From: an uncultured bacterium
GTDB lineage: Bacteria > Bacillota > Clostridia > Peptostreptococcales > Anaerovoracaceae
Reading direction: 5' to 3'
Length of the DNA stretch: 54,297 nucleotides
Assembly (NCBI GenBank): GCA_905214225.1
Contig: CAJMLL010000013.1
Span: 1-54,297 of the forward strand
In this document: one piece after another, positions 8,436 through 16,617 of the stretch
Numbering within the stretch: position 1 is the stretch's first letter
Layout of the letters: every line of letters starts with the position of its first letter
Made by a program: the position numbers and the translations under genes
The notes under the pieces: model-generated
Told to the model about the DNA's origin: nothing
Database searches by the model: none
Seen by the model: the letters and a program-made list of their open reading frames with translations, nothing else

Positions 8436-8588
8436 AGCAGTTTCCCTGCGTTGTTCCCCGGTCGTTTACCATACCGGAAGATAATGATCCTTTGTTTTTC
8501 CGAACATACAGGAAGCAATCCTGCCACTTCAGCCCGGAATCAGTATTCTGCCCCAGTCGTCAGATCAGTCAGCAAAAAAGCTTAAAAA

Positions 8589-8610
8589 GGACCGGGCATC
8601 TGCCCGGTCC
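8589..8610 (-). terminator. Terminator of the POT transporter gene
   Basis: A perfect GGACCGGGCA/TGCCCGGTCC stem. On the minus strand it is followed by TTTTTAAGCTTTTTT. It lies about 120 bases past the transporter stop. Confidence 0.85.
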
Positions 8611-8729
8611 TTTCAGTTGCTCTGCTGACACCCATTCAAGTGTAACATAAAACGCATATTTATTCTCATGTATACACCCTTCAATCCGTCATCAGAACGT
8701 ATTATTCGCTGTTATGAATGATCGCTTCC

Positions 8730-10094
8730 TTAAATCTCGTCAGCGTGGATCCATTTATTGAACTTCTTACCAAACGGCATCAGGAGGATTCCGATAGCCA
8801 GAATGATGATAGCCAGGAGTCCGTAAGCCTTGATGAAATCGAACTTATCCATGAAGTTGTACAGAGGTCCGTAGATCAGTCCTGCGAAGAAGATGATCAG
8901 CGGCCATACACCAAGCAGAGTTCCCAGCAGGGACTTTGGTGAATACTTACTGATGAAGGAGTTGCCCAGAGGTGAGAATACAACTTCTCCGATTGTCATG
9001 AACAGAGCGGAGAGGAATACAACCCATACACCAACCTGAGACTTTCCTTCACCGGACATGGCTCCCGCAAGTGCCAGAACAGCTACGCAGACACCCAGGA
9101 CAAAGATTCCGAAACCAGTCTTTGTGAGGAAGGACCAGTCCTTGCCCTTCTTGTCCAGAGAGGACCAGATTTTTGCCAGAATCGGGCAGAAGATGATGCA
9201 GAGCAGTCCGTTTGCAGAGTCGAAATAAGATGTCGGCATTGTGAAGCTTCCGATGTTCCAGTTAGCCCATGCAAGTCCGCCCTGTGAAGTCGGTCCGAAC
9301 TTATAGTATACAGGCATGTATACCATGTACCATACCAGCCAGAAAATACCAGACAGAATAGTTACCAGAATAATTGCTGCAACACGATTCTTCTCAACAG
9401 ATGTAAGTGCTGTCTTTTCTTCCTTGACGTCGGCCTTTTCAGCATCCTCTGTACGGTTATCAACCAGGAACGGCTTGATTCCTGCATCACCCAGAGATCT
9501 CTGGCCGATCAGCCACCAGATGCAGTCGATGACCATGAATACTCCGCAGGCAAGGAACATGCCTCTGTATCCAAACCTGGTCTGCGTTGCAATCAGTACC
9601 AGGAATGTTGTTCCGCAGAAGGAACCGATGTTTACGAAGGAATACTGCCAGCTGAATACGGTATCAAGGAATTCAGCATCAGCTGCCGGGAACTGACGTC
9701 CCTGGATTCCGGAAACGTTTCCTTTAAAGAAACCAGTTCCGATCGCAATCAGGGCGATCATGAGAATAATCATGCCCTTTCCATGCGCGAGAAATGCGCA
9801 GAAGTATCCGGCAGCCATCAGAAGTTCGCCCAGCGGAACCAGCTTTCTCGGGCTCAGCCAGCGGTCTGCGATGAATCCTCCGATAACCGGCGTAATGTAA
9901 GTAAACGCTACCAGGAATGAGGAGAACAGAGCTCCAGTATGCTGGGACAGTCCGAGTCCGCCCTGTGCGGACGCAACTACGATAAATGTTGCAACTCCCC
10001 ATTTAGCAGCGTAATATGCCAGACGCTCAAATGTGAATGACAAACTGCAGACGTAGAATCCAAATGGGAACGAATGCTTTTTCGTCTGTGCCAT
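8730..10094 (-). CDS. POT/PTR family peptide transporter
   Basis: A proton-coupled oligopeptide transporter of the major facilitator superfamily, 454 residues with 12-14 membrane helices. The N-terminal POT features are present: FERLAYY, then GLGLSQHTGALFSSFL and GGFIADRWL. The usual proton-coupling motif ExxER is incomplete: the second Glu and the Arg remain, but the first Glu is Phe here. The start is set by GGAGG eight bases upstream; an in-frame ATG 60 bases earlier has no proper site. The gene lies upstream on the same strand of no coupled gene but next to proline iminopeptidase and a proline dipeptidase, which suggests uptake of proline-containing peptides. Confidence 0.88.
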   Translation of the reverse strand: MAQTKKHSFPFGFYVCSLSFTFERLAYYAAKWGVATFIVVASAQGGLGLSQHTGALFSSFLVAFTYITPVIGGFIADRWLSPRKLVPLGELLMAAGYFCAFLAHGKGMIILMIALIAIGTGFFKGNVSGIQGRQFPAADAEFLDTVFSWQYSFVNIGSFCGTTFLVLIATQTRFGYRGMFLACGVFMVIDCIWWLIGQRSLGDAGIKPFLVDNRTEDAEKADVKEEKTALTSVEKNRVAAIILVTILSGIFWLVWYMVYMPVYYKFGPTSQGGLAWANWNIGSFTMPTSYFDSANGLLCIIFCPILAKIWSSLDKKGKDWSFLTKTGFGIFVLGVCVAVLALAGAMSGEGKSQVGVWVVFLSALFMTIGEVVFSPLGNSFISKYSPKSLLGTLLGVWPLIIFFAGLIYGPLYNFMDKFDFIKAYGLLAIIILAIGILLMPFGKKFNKWIHADEI

Positions 10095-10220
10095 TGAATA
10101 ACACCTCCTAAATTGAAATGAATGATTGAAAATGAATAATCTGGATGTTTCCATCCTCTTGCTTTCAGCTCACCTGTCCGGCCTTCCGGATGGTTTGCGC
10201 ATAATCACAAGTAGACTATT

Positions 10221-10249
10221 AGTTTATCATATACTTATCACATTGTAAA
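10221..10249 (-). promoter_or_regulatory. Promoter of the peptide transporter
   Basis: On the minus strand TTTACA (10244-10249), a 17-base spacer and TAAACT (10221-10226). The leader of about 120 bases holds a short GGATG/CATCC hairpin before the start. Confidence 0.6.
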
Positions 10250-10422
10250 TAGAATTTATGCACAGCGAATAAAGAAATTTAGATGCATTTGTGACAAGCT
10301 CTGATAAATAACGGTGAACGTGAAGGGGGTTCAAAAATTACTGCATAATCTTTCAGTATATAAATCAATAAAACGAACAAATCTTCACATTCATCCGATT
10401 ATAAACAACTTCAGTTTCCTGA

Positions 10423-11313
10423 TTAGTCGTGCTGGTTCAGCCACTTGATCAGGAGATCAATGTACTTCTCTGTTTCTTCGACGAAGCACATATGATGGGA
10501 ATGTGTGAAGAGCTCCCACTTGGAATCCGGAATTCCGTCATACATGGTCTTTGCAACGAGCGGTGAGCAGAGATCCTGAATTCCGCTGCAGATGAAAGAC
10601 GGAATCTTAATCTCGTTCAGACGGTCAACGTACTCAAAGTCTCCCAGTGTGCCGGATGGTACGAACTCGTTCGGTCCCCATCCATAGAGATAAGCCTCGT
10701 CGCCGTGCTTCTTCTCTCTGCTCAGGCACTCCGGGGAATCTTCTGTAACCGGATAATCACAATATCTTCTCATATATTCAGCTACGGCAGCATCATAGGC
10801 TTCTCCTGTGAAGTCCTGTGTCTCCATAGCATGATGAATGGCCTTCTGCATGTCCTCCGGCATCATCTTGATTCTTCTGAGACCTTCCTGTGCCCAGAGA
10901 CTGCTGCTCGGATGACCGCTGGAAATAACATAAGATTTTACACCCTTCGGCTGACGCTCGATGGCATAGCAGATCTGCAGCATTCCGCCCCAGGACTGTC
11001 CGAGCATATGGCACTCATCCAGATCCAGATGCTTGCGCAGTGCATCCAGCTCGTCCATCCATGTGTCCTGATTCCAGAGCTCAGGATGTCCGTCCAGATA
11101 AGACTTTCCGCAGCCGATCTGGTCGTACATAACCAGCTGACGGTCGTCCATGTCTGCTACACAGTCCAGAACCTCAAAATAGTTGTGTGTGGATCCCGGG
11201 CCGCCATGCAGGAAGACCAGCGGAGCCTTTCCGTTGTCCTTGCGCTCGCCTACAATTCTGTAATACGTCTGGTGACCGAGAAATGGCATATAACCTTCTG
11301 TAACCTTTGCCAT
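10423..11313 (-). CDS. Proline iminopeptidase (alpha/beta hydrolase, S33)
   Basis: Releases N-terminal proline from peptides in the cytoplasm. Its 296 residues form an alpha/beta hydrolase. The oxyanion motif HGGPGSTHNY is near residues 35-44, the nucleophile elbow GQSWGG near 103-108, and the late catalytic histidine lies in SHHMCFVEETEKY near 271. HGGPG and GQSWGG are characteristic of the prolyl iminopeptidase group. An AGGAGG site lies 6 bases upstream. It lies between the peptide transporter and the proline dipeptidase, all on one strand, and these form a plausible proline-peptide utilisation set. Confidence 0.9.
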   Translation of the reverse strand: MAKVTEGYMPFLGHQTYYRIVGERKDNGKAPLVFLHGGPGSTHNYFEVLDCVADMDDRQLVMYDQIGCGKSYLDGHPELWNQDTWMDELDALRKHLDLDECHMLGQSWGGMLQICYAIERQPKGVKSYVISSGHPSSSLWAQEGLRRIKMMPEDMQKAIHHAMETQDFTGEAYDAAVAEYMRRYCDYPVTEDSPECLSREKKHGDEAYLYGWGPNEFVPSGTLGDFEYVDRLNEIKIPSFICSGIQDLCSPLVAKTMYDGIPDSKWELFTHSHHMCFVEETEKYIDLLIKWLNQHD

Positions 11314-11376
11314 TGTTTTTCCTCCTAAATATATAAGATGAAGATAGAATCAAAATTCATAAACCAGTGGATTATG

Positions 11377-11416
11377 AAAAAAATTCTCCTGACGGCTGCC
11401 GCGCATCAGGAGAATT
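11377..11416 (-). terminator. Terminator of the proline dipeptidase gene
   Basis: Eleven-base arms AATTCTCCTGA/TCAGGAGAATT with a run of T residues on the minus strand. It separates the dipeptidase from the iminopeptidase gene, so the latter probably has its own promoter. Confidence 0.82.
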
Positions 11417-11466
11417 GCAATCAAAACTTAACCTGAAAGTCAGCGGATCATATCCTCTGTTTCCGA

Positions 11467-12561
11467 CTATTTTCCGTCTGGAACGTCGATCATTTCTTCC
11501 TTCGGATAATGGTTCAGAACCTCGCATCCGTCCTCTGTTACGATGACGATATCCTCGATTCTTACGCCGATTCCCTCATCATAGAGGTAAATTCCCGGCT
11601 CGATGGAGAATGCCTGACCAACCTGAACGATCTCATCATTTGCAGAAGAAACGTCGCCGACCTCATGGTCCTCAAGTCCGATGGAGTGGCCCAGTCTGTG
11701 TGTGAAATACTCGCCATAGCCTTTAGATGCGATGTAATCTCTTGCAGCTGCATCGATGTCGCTCATCTTTACGCCCGGCTTAGCTGCTGCGATACCGCGC
11801 TTGTTTGCTTCCAGAACGATATCGTAGATTTCTTTCTGTCTCTCACTGTGCTCGCCGATGAATACAGTTCTTGTAATATCAGAAGCATAGTTCTTCCACA
11901 TTCCGCCGATATCAAAGATTACGCAGTCACCGTGCTTGCCCTTGGAATCATCTGTGACATGATGCGGGTCAGCAGCACCCTTTGCATAAGCTGTAATCGG
12001 GTCGAAGGATACATCTGTGAATCCGACTTCCTTGCAGAGCTCTCTGCACTTGTCGTTCAGCTCGCGCTCTGTCAGTCCCTTAGCGCACCACGGAATCAGC
12101 TTGTCCATAACCTCATCGATCTTGGCTGCGGACTCTCTCATTGCCTGCTTTTCGCCTTCATCCTTGATCTGTCTTACTTTGTCGACAATTACGGAACCGT
12201 TGACGAACTTGCTGCCGCCCTTGAGCTCCATCAGTCTCAGCAGGAATCTTGCCGGCCAGTTCTTATCAACGCCCATCGGAGCGTCCTTGTCTACAAACTG
12301 GCTCAGAATTTCGACGCCGTCCTCCACATCGTCATAGTATGTCAGAGGAACTCCCAGATCTTCTGTCTGCGGGAACAGCTTGTTCAGTACCAGATGATTG
12401 TCGCCGTTTACATTGATGTACAGAGCCAGCATTCTCTCGCCCGGAATGATCCACTTACCTGTCAGGTAGAAAATGGATACCGGATCAGAGATAATCATCT
12501 GCGGAAGATTCTGTTCCTTCATCTTCTCAACGATTCTGCCCAGTTTCTTAGAATCTAACAT
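11467..12561 (-). CDS. Xaa-Pro dipeptidase / aminopeptidase P family (M24B)
   Basis: A metallopeptidase that cleaves Xaa-Pro bonds, 364 residues from the chosen start. It has an N-terminal creatinase-like domain and a C-terminal pita-bread domain. The five metal ligands are visible: Asp in IFDIGG, Asp in ASDITRT, His in RLGHSIGLE, Glu in SIEPGIY and Glu in VRIEDIV. The ATG with GGAGG eight bases upstream was chosen over an in-frame ATG 48 bases earlier. It acts in the cytoplasm on imported dipeptides and fits the neighbouring transporter and iminopeptidase. Confidence 0.9.
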   Translation of the reverse strand: MLDSKKLGRIVEKMKEQNLPQMIISDPVSIFYLTGKWIIPGERMLALYINVNGDNHLVLNKLFPQTEDLGVPLTYYDDVEDGVEILSQFVDKDAPMGVDKNWPARFLLRLMELKGGSKFVNGSVIVDKVRQIKDEGEKQAMRESAAKIDEVMDKLIPWCAKGLTERELNDKCRELCKEVGFTDVSFDPITAYAKGAADPHHVTDDSKGKHGDCVIFDIGGMWKNYASDITRTVFIGEHSERQKEIYDIVLEANKRGIAAAKPGVKMSDIDAAARDYIASKGYGEYFTHRLGHSIGLEDHEVGDVSSANDEIVQVGQAFSIEPGIYLYDEGIGVRIEDIVIVTEDGCEVLNHYPKEEMIDVPDGK

Positions 12562-13140
12562 TTTGTTCGCCTCCTGAATATTTATTACAGTGCTCATTAA
12601 CAATATCAATGATACATTTAAGTCAAATAATTGTCAAACATTATGAAAGCGAAAATACTGAAAAATAAAAGTATACATGATCTCAATAATATACAACTCT
12701 ATACATTAATTTTCATGTTGTTTATTTCCATGCCCGATTTATTCCCGTTCATTTATTTTTCAATACTTTCTCCACATTCAGAAAATCTATAGCATCCCGG
12801 ATTCTATACCGCATTCCAGTCATTTTCCATACCCGGTAATTTGTTTTTCAGCCCAAAGCTCATGTCATTTTTTCATGTTTTTGTACCACGTTATATACCA
12901 AAGTTCACCGAAAATTTACATCTCTATGTACATTATTTTCATTTCTATGGCATGTTTCGCCGTTTGCTTTATCAAGCTAAAGTTTCCGTGCAAAACAGGT
13001 ACTTTTTTACTGTTTGTGACCAGTTTTTTTCGCCTTGCATGCTGTCATCCTTCTGCGTATACTACTCTATAATATGAGACTGCCGTTCAGAAATTCATCA
13101 TGACGCGGCATCGCTTTAACGCATTAAAGGAGTTTTATTC
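12562..13140. other. AT-rich divergent intergenic region
   Basis: About 580 bases between the dipeptidase start and the GNAT gene, much lower in GC than the genes. It should carry both promoters; on the minus strand TTGTAT and TACTTT with a 17-base spacer lie near 12670-12700. An AAAGGAG site serves the GNAT gene. No gene or structured RNA was recognised. Confidence 0.5.
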
Positions 13141-14205
13141 ATGAATATACATCCATATACTTCCAGCGAATCCGATGATTTTTATCACATCTGGAATGCC
13201 TGCTTCGGTGATTCTCAGGGAATCATCGACGAATTTTTGGACGCCTTCCGGGGAAACATCCGGAAATTCACACTGACCGGCCAGGGAAATCAGGTCTGCG
13301 CCGCACTGACCCAGTTTCACATGGGGACTCTGTCAGAACTCAGCACAGCTTCCCATGCAGCTGATATTTCCGCTGTTCCGGTACAGATCAGCTACGCCAT
13401 CGGCACCGATCCTCTTCAGCGCGGCCATGGATACGGCTCTGCCATCACCCAGTACGCCGCAGAGCAGGCAGAGAAAAATCATGCACTTTCTGTCCTTTCC
13501 CCTGCCGACCAGGGCCTGGTAAACTTCTACCGCCCGCTGAACTACCTTCCTTTCTTCTATAAAGAAGAACTGACCGCAGAGGCCGCCGCTGCAGATGAAG
13601 GGACTGTCCGGAATCTGGATATCCGTCCGCTTTCCACAGCAGAATACGATGATCTTCGCGAAAATTTCCTTTCCAACCGTCCGCATATCTTTCTGTCCGA
13701 TCAGGCACTTGCCTACGAATCCCTCTGTGCCGGCGCAGAAATGCCGGAAGGATCCTCAGAATTGCTGACCGGACTGTCCGCGGGAAAACCAGCAGAAAAC
13801 GCTGCAGACAGCTTTCCGTCATCCGGATTTTTCCACTGCACAGCGCCGCTGTCCTGCATATTTACGGTCGAGCCTGCAGAAGACAGCGATCTTCTGTACA
13901 TTCCAGAGCTTCTGGCAGAACGTGAACAGAATAAGGAAAGACTTACAAGAGTTCTTTCTCTTTTTGCTGCCTTCTTCCATAAATCCCACGCCTTCTGCAT
14001 GACTCCTGCCGGAAAAGGGTCTGACACTGCCCTGGTGCACGGCATGGTGCACATTCCAGATACTCCGGAGGCCGGTGCAGAAGCAGAATCGGAACACCAG
14101 CAGGAACATGCCGCCGCACAGAAACTGACGGAAGCCCTGCAGATGATCCGGGAATCCAGTTCCCGTCAGCCGCTTCCCGCCTGGCTCGGTTTTGCTTTTG
14201 ACTGA
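13141..14205 (+). CDS. GNAT family N-acetyltransferase
   Basis: An N-terminal acetyl-CoA-dependent GNAT domain of about 150 residues. The acetyl-CoA binding motif appears as PLQRGHGYGSAI near residues 89-100, followed by ALSVLSPADQGLVNFYRPL. The C-terminal 200 residues resemble the longer Eis-like members of the superfamily but include an acidic, Glu/Ala-rich stretch near 300-320. AGGAG lies eight bases upstream. The acceptor is unknown. Confidence 0.75.
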   Translation: MNIHPYTSSESDDFYHIWNACFGDSQGIIDEFLDAFRGNIRKFTLTGQGNQVCAALTQFHMGTLSELSTASHAADISAVPVQISYAIGTDPLQRGHGYGSAITQYAAEQAEKNHALSVLSPADQGLVNFYRPLNYLPFFYKEELTAEAAAADEGTVRNLDIRPLSTAEYDDLRENFLSNRPHIFLSDQALAYESLCAGAEMPEGSSELLTGLSAGKPAENAADSFPSSGFFHCTAPLSCIFTVEPAEDSDLLYIPELLAEREQNKERLTRVLSLFAAFFHKSHAFCMTPAGKGSDTALVHGMVHIPDTPEAGAEAESEHQQEHAAAQKLTEALQMIRESSSRQPLPAWLGFAFD

Positions 14206-14214
14206 TGAATCATC

Positions 14215-14241
14215 TTCCGCGCCGCACGCAGCGGCGCGGAA
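14215..14241. terminator. Bidirectional hairpin between convergent genes
   Basis: TTCCGCGCCGC/GCGGCGCGGAA, an 11-base perfect stem exactly between the GNAT gene and the desulfidase-like gene. There is no long T run on either side, but the stem is very stable. Confidence 0.6.
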
Positions 14242-14257
14242 TTCTCATATTTATCCG

Positions 14258-15550
14258 CTACGCTCTCTTCTTCAGCATGATGTGGATGATTTCCTTATCG
14301 GTATCCGCCATGCCGTCCCGGGCCAGCTCACCGATGTTATCGATGGTGTTCTCTACGCCCTTCGTTACGATGCCATCGCCGCTGTAAAATTCGCTTCCCT
14401 GCTTATACATATTCATGCCGAGAAGTCCTGCCTCAATCGCGGACGCAATCTTGGCCGCGCAGCTCGCCTTGGCTCCGTCGCAGACGACGCCGGAATTGAT
14501 CGCCAGGGTATTTACGATCGTATGGGAAATTTCCTTCATTCCGCCGCCGTACAGATAGGTAATGCCCGCAGCCGCACCTGCACCCGCACTGGTTGCGCCG
14601 CAGTAGGCGGACAGACAGCCGATTCCCGTTTTCAGATGAATGGCCGTCAGATTGCCGATAATCAGCGCCCGGAGCAGATGTTCATGGTCTGCCTTCAGAT
14701 ACTCTGCATATTTTATTATCGGAAGAGAAATCGTAATTCCCTGATTTCCGCTTCCGGAATTGATCACAACCGGAAGGTCACAGCCGCCCATACGCGCGTC
14801 CGATCCCGCCGCAGCCCAGGCCTTTGCCTGATTCTGCACAGAATCTCCGTAAGATGCCAGCAGGACCTGACCGATTCTCGCGCCGTAGGGCTTTCCAAGT
14901 CCTTCTCTTGCAATCGCCGTGTTATAGTCGATCTGCCGCTGCAGGGTCTCCTCCACATCGTTCAGATCTGCCGTCTCCGCAAACTCGATGATATCCTCAA
15001 TATTCAGAACGCTTCTGTCCGTCTTTTTCTGTCCTTCTGCGTCTTCTCCGCATTCCTTTTCAAACACCGGCTTTCCGTTCTTTTCAATCCGTACCACATT
15101 GGTATGGCGGTCGCAGATCAGAACCCTCGCAGAATTTTCCCCTTTATACACGCGCAGGTCAATTTCAAACACACGGTCCGTGTCCGCCCTCTGCACGTTG
15201 ATCTCATGGGATTCCAGATAGTCACGGATCGCCGGAATCTCCTCTTCCGTCACACCCGCCAGAACCTCAAGCTCCCGGTCCGCGTCTCCAGCTGCGATTC
15301 CCGCAGAAGCCGCCGCTTCCAGACCGTGCATGCCGCCCGTATTCGGCACGATGACACTCTTCACGTTCTTAATAATATTTCCGCTGACGATCACATCCGC
15401 TATCTCCGGAAGCTCCCCCAGCGTCTTTCTGGCCAGCGCCGCCGCATAAGCCACCGCAATCGGCTCCGTGCATCCCATCGCCGGAACTAATTCTTCCTTC
15501 AGAATATTAACGTACTGCTGATACATGTTCTGATCCATCGTTTTTCCCAT
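14258..15550 (-). CDS. L-cysteine desulfidase-like protein (UPF0597 / serine dehydratase alpha family)
   Basis: 430 residues of the family that includes archaeal and Yersinia 4Fe-4S L-cysteine desulfidases, which produce sulfide, ammonia and pyruvate. The N-terminal signature PAMGCTEPIAVAYAAALA is near residues 23-40. Cysteines suitable for an Fe-S cluster are in GCTEP, in GCLSAYCGATSAGAGAAAG and in GVVCDGAKASCAAKI. Two starts are possible (15550 or 15538), and neither has a clear ribosome site. A LexA-like box and a palindromic repeat lie in its upstream region. Specificity for cysteine rather than serine is an inference. Confidence 0.8.
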   Translation of the reverse strand: MGKTMDQNMYQQYVNILKEELVPAMGCTEPIAVAYAAALARKTLGELPEIADVIVSGNIIKNVKSVIVPNTGGMHGLEAAASAGIAAGDADRELEVLAGVTEEEIPAIRDYLESHEINVQRADTDRVFEIDLRVYKGENSARVLICDRHTNVVRIEKNGKPVFEKECGEDAEGQKKTDRSVLNIEDIIEFAETADLNDVEETLQRQIDYNTAIAREGLGKPYGARIGQVLLASYGDSVQNQAKAWAAAGSDARMGGCDLPVVINSGSGNQGITISLPIIKYAEYLKADHEHLLRALIIGNLTAIHLKTGIGCLSAYCGATSAGAGAAAGITYLYGGGMKEISHTIVNTLAINSGVVCDGAKASCAAKIASAIEAGLLGMNMYKQGSEFYSGDGIVTKGVENTIDNIGELARDGMADTDKEIIHIMLKKRA

Positions 15551-15599
15551 CCGTTTTCTAATTTTTATTCCTTATGCGTTATTGTACTTTTTATGTTTT

Positions 15600-15656
15600 T
15601 TCGACAAAATGTTCCCGGCAAGGAAGTTTTCGCCTTGGCCGGCCCAATTTTTGTCG
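15600..15656. repeat. Imperfect palindrome of the dispersed motif
   Basis: Left arm TCGACAAAA plus GCAAGGA at 15618-15624; right arm CCTTGG, GGCC and TTTTTGTCG. Both arms carry the motif, CCGGCAAGG pairing with CCTTGGCCGG. This is the most complete palindromic member of the family. The outer TTCGACAAAA also resembles a Spo0A box. Confidence 0.55.
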
Positions 15657-15677
15657 ATTGTAGACAAATTCTTAAAC

Positions 15678-15691
15678 CAAACATATGTTCG
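15678..15691. promoter_or_regulatory. LexA (SOS) box without an obvious SOS gene
   Basis: CAAACATATGTTCG, identical to the box at 19388-19401 in front of the Y-family polymerase and fitting the Gram-positive consensus CGAAC-N4-GTTYG on the other strand. It lies 128 bases upstream of the desulfidase-like gene, next to the IS200 remnant. Confidence 0.6.
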
Positions 15692-15792
15692 TTTCCACAG
15701 AATAACAGGATCTTACGCCCTGCTTGCAGGCACATAGTAACCGATTTTGTATTGGATTTCAACCAAGTATTTCAGTATGATGGTGTCAAGGG

Positions 15793-16000
15793 CTAGTGGG
15801 AGTTCTTGTTGATAAATCTCCAGGCTTTTTCTGTGAGCTGTACGCGGCCTGTGCCTGGAACGCCTCCCGGCTCAATGATTTCAATCCCTTTTCTCTGGCA
15901 CAGCATCCTTAACATTTTGCCAATGTCTGCACGAATTTTTCCATAGATGGCTTGTCTGCGGTACTTTGATGCAAACACGATGTGATACTTACAATTCCAT
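15793..16000 (-). pseudogene. IS200/IS605-type TnpA transposase remnant
   Basis: The translated piece WNCKYHIVFASKYRRQAIYG and the following KIRADIGKMLRMLCQRKGIEIIE match the N-terminal part of TnpA HUH transposases. There is no start codon upstream; the fragment begins right beside the terminator at 16003-16033. After IEIIE the sequence no longer resembles TnpA, so the HUH histidine motif and catalytic tyrosine are missing. This is the only insertion-sequence trace seen in the window. Confidence 0.82.
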
Positions 16001-16002
16001 AT

Positions 16003-16033
16003 AAAAGGGCCGGTTCTTCCGAACCGGCCCTCT
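16003..16033 (-). terminator. Terminator downstream of the broken small membrane gene
   Basis: A GGGCCGGTTC/GAACCGGCCC stem with a four-base loop, followed on the minus strand by TTTTATAT. Confidence 0.85.
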
Positions 16034-16065
16034 CTGCATGCAGGACACTCACTGCTTTTCAGCCG

Positions 16066-16320
16066 TTAGTGCGGCAGCTGCCTTTTTGACTGCCTGGATG
16101 CGGCCCATGCAATGACCAGGCCCGCAACAGCAAATACAGCTGCAAGCAGCGTATTTACCAAAGGCAGAGTAAAGAATGCAGTTCCATCCTCGAACAGCGA
16201 CAGCGAATACATAATCCAGCTCGTAAGGATATAACCCAGTGAAACACCGAAGATTATCAGCCCTGTAAGCTACACTGCGATGCAGATCCGTCTGTTTCTG
16301 CGATTATTGGTGCCTTCCAT
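16066..16320 (-). pseudogene. Small membrane protein gene with in-frame stop at codon 17
   Basis: The ATG is preceded by a strong GGAGGTG and opens an 84-codon frame. It begins MEGTNNRRNRRICIAV, then TAG (16270-16272), then continues as two hydrophobic helices (LTGLIIFGVSLGYILTSW and LVNTLLAAVFAVAGLVIAWA) with a basic tail. The whole frame looks like a two-helix membrane protein interrupted by one nonsense codon. TAG serves as an ordinary stop in dltA and dltC, so routine readthrough is unlikely. A start-independent 67-residue product is possible. A sequencing error cannot be excluded. Confidence 0.6.
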
Positions 16321-16343
16321 TGCATTTCACCTCCTCGCCTTCT

Positions 16344-16382
16344 CGAATAAACATATGCGTTTAAATAGAGATATTCGTTTAA
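16344..16382. promoter_or_regulatory. Operator-like repeats upstream of the small membrane gene
   Basis: Direct repeats ATATGCGTTTAA (16353-16364) and ATATTCGTTTAA (16371-16382) are 18 bases apart and nested in an inverted pair CGAATA/TATTCG (16344-16377). They lie just upstream of the ribosome site of the 16320 gene. Confidence 0.4.
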
Positions 16383-16532
16383 GATTTCTACGAGTCAGCG
16401 TGCCCGAATACCTGCATGATCAGATACACCTGTTTCTCTATCTGAAGTATATCACAACTGTATAAAAAAACGAACAATTTTTGCTATCCGTGATAAAAAA
16501 TTGCATCCGTAAAGCAGCATTCACTACATAGA

Positions 16533-16577
16533 AAATCCGGAGAATGCACAGCGGAATTTCTGCTGCGCATTCTCCGG
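16533..16577 (-). terminator. Terminator of the NlpC/P60 gene
   Basis: CCGGAGAATGC/GCATTCTCCGG arms with an inner CAGC/GCTG extension; on the minus strand ATTTTC follows. Confidence 0.75.
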
Positions 16578-16617
16578 ACGGGCCGTTCTATATATTTATG
16601 TTTCAGATATTCTGATT

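Noticed and set aside
15600..15660. Spo0A boxes
   Set aside because: TTCGACAAAA and TTTTTGTCG resemble the box, but they are the ends of the dispersed palindrome, most of whose other copies read GGACAAAA and do not fit Spo0A.
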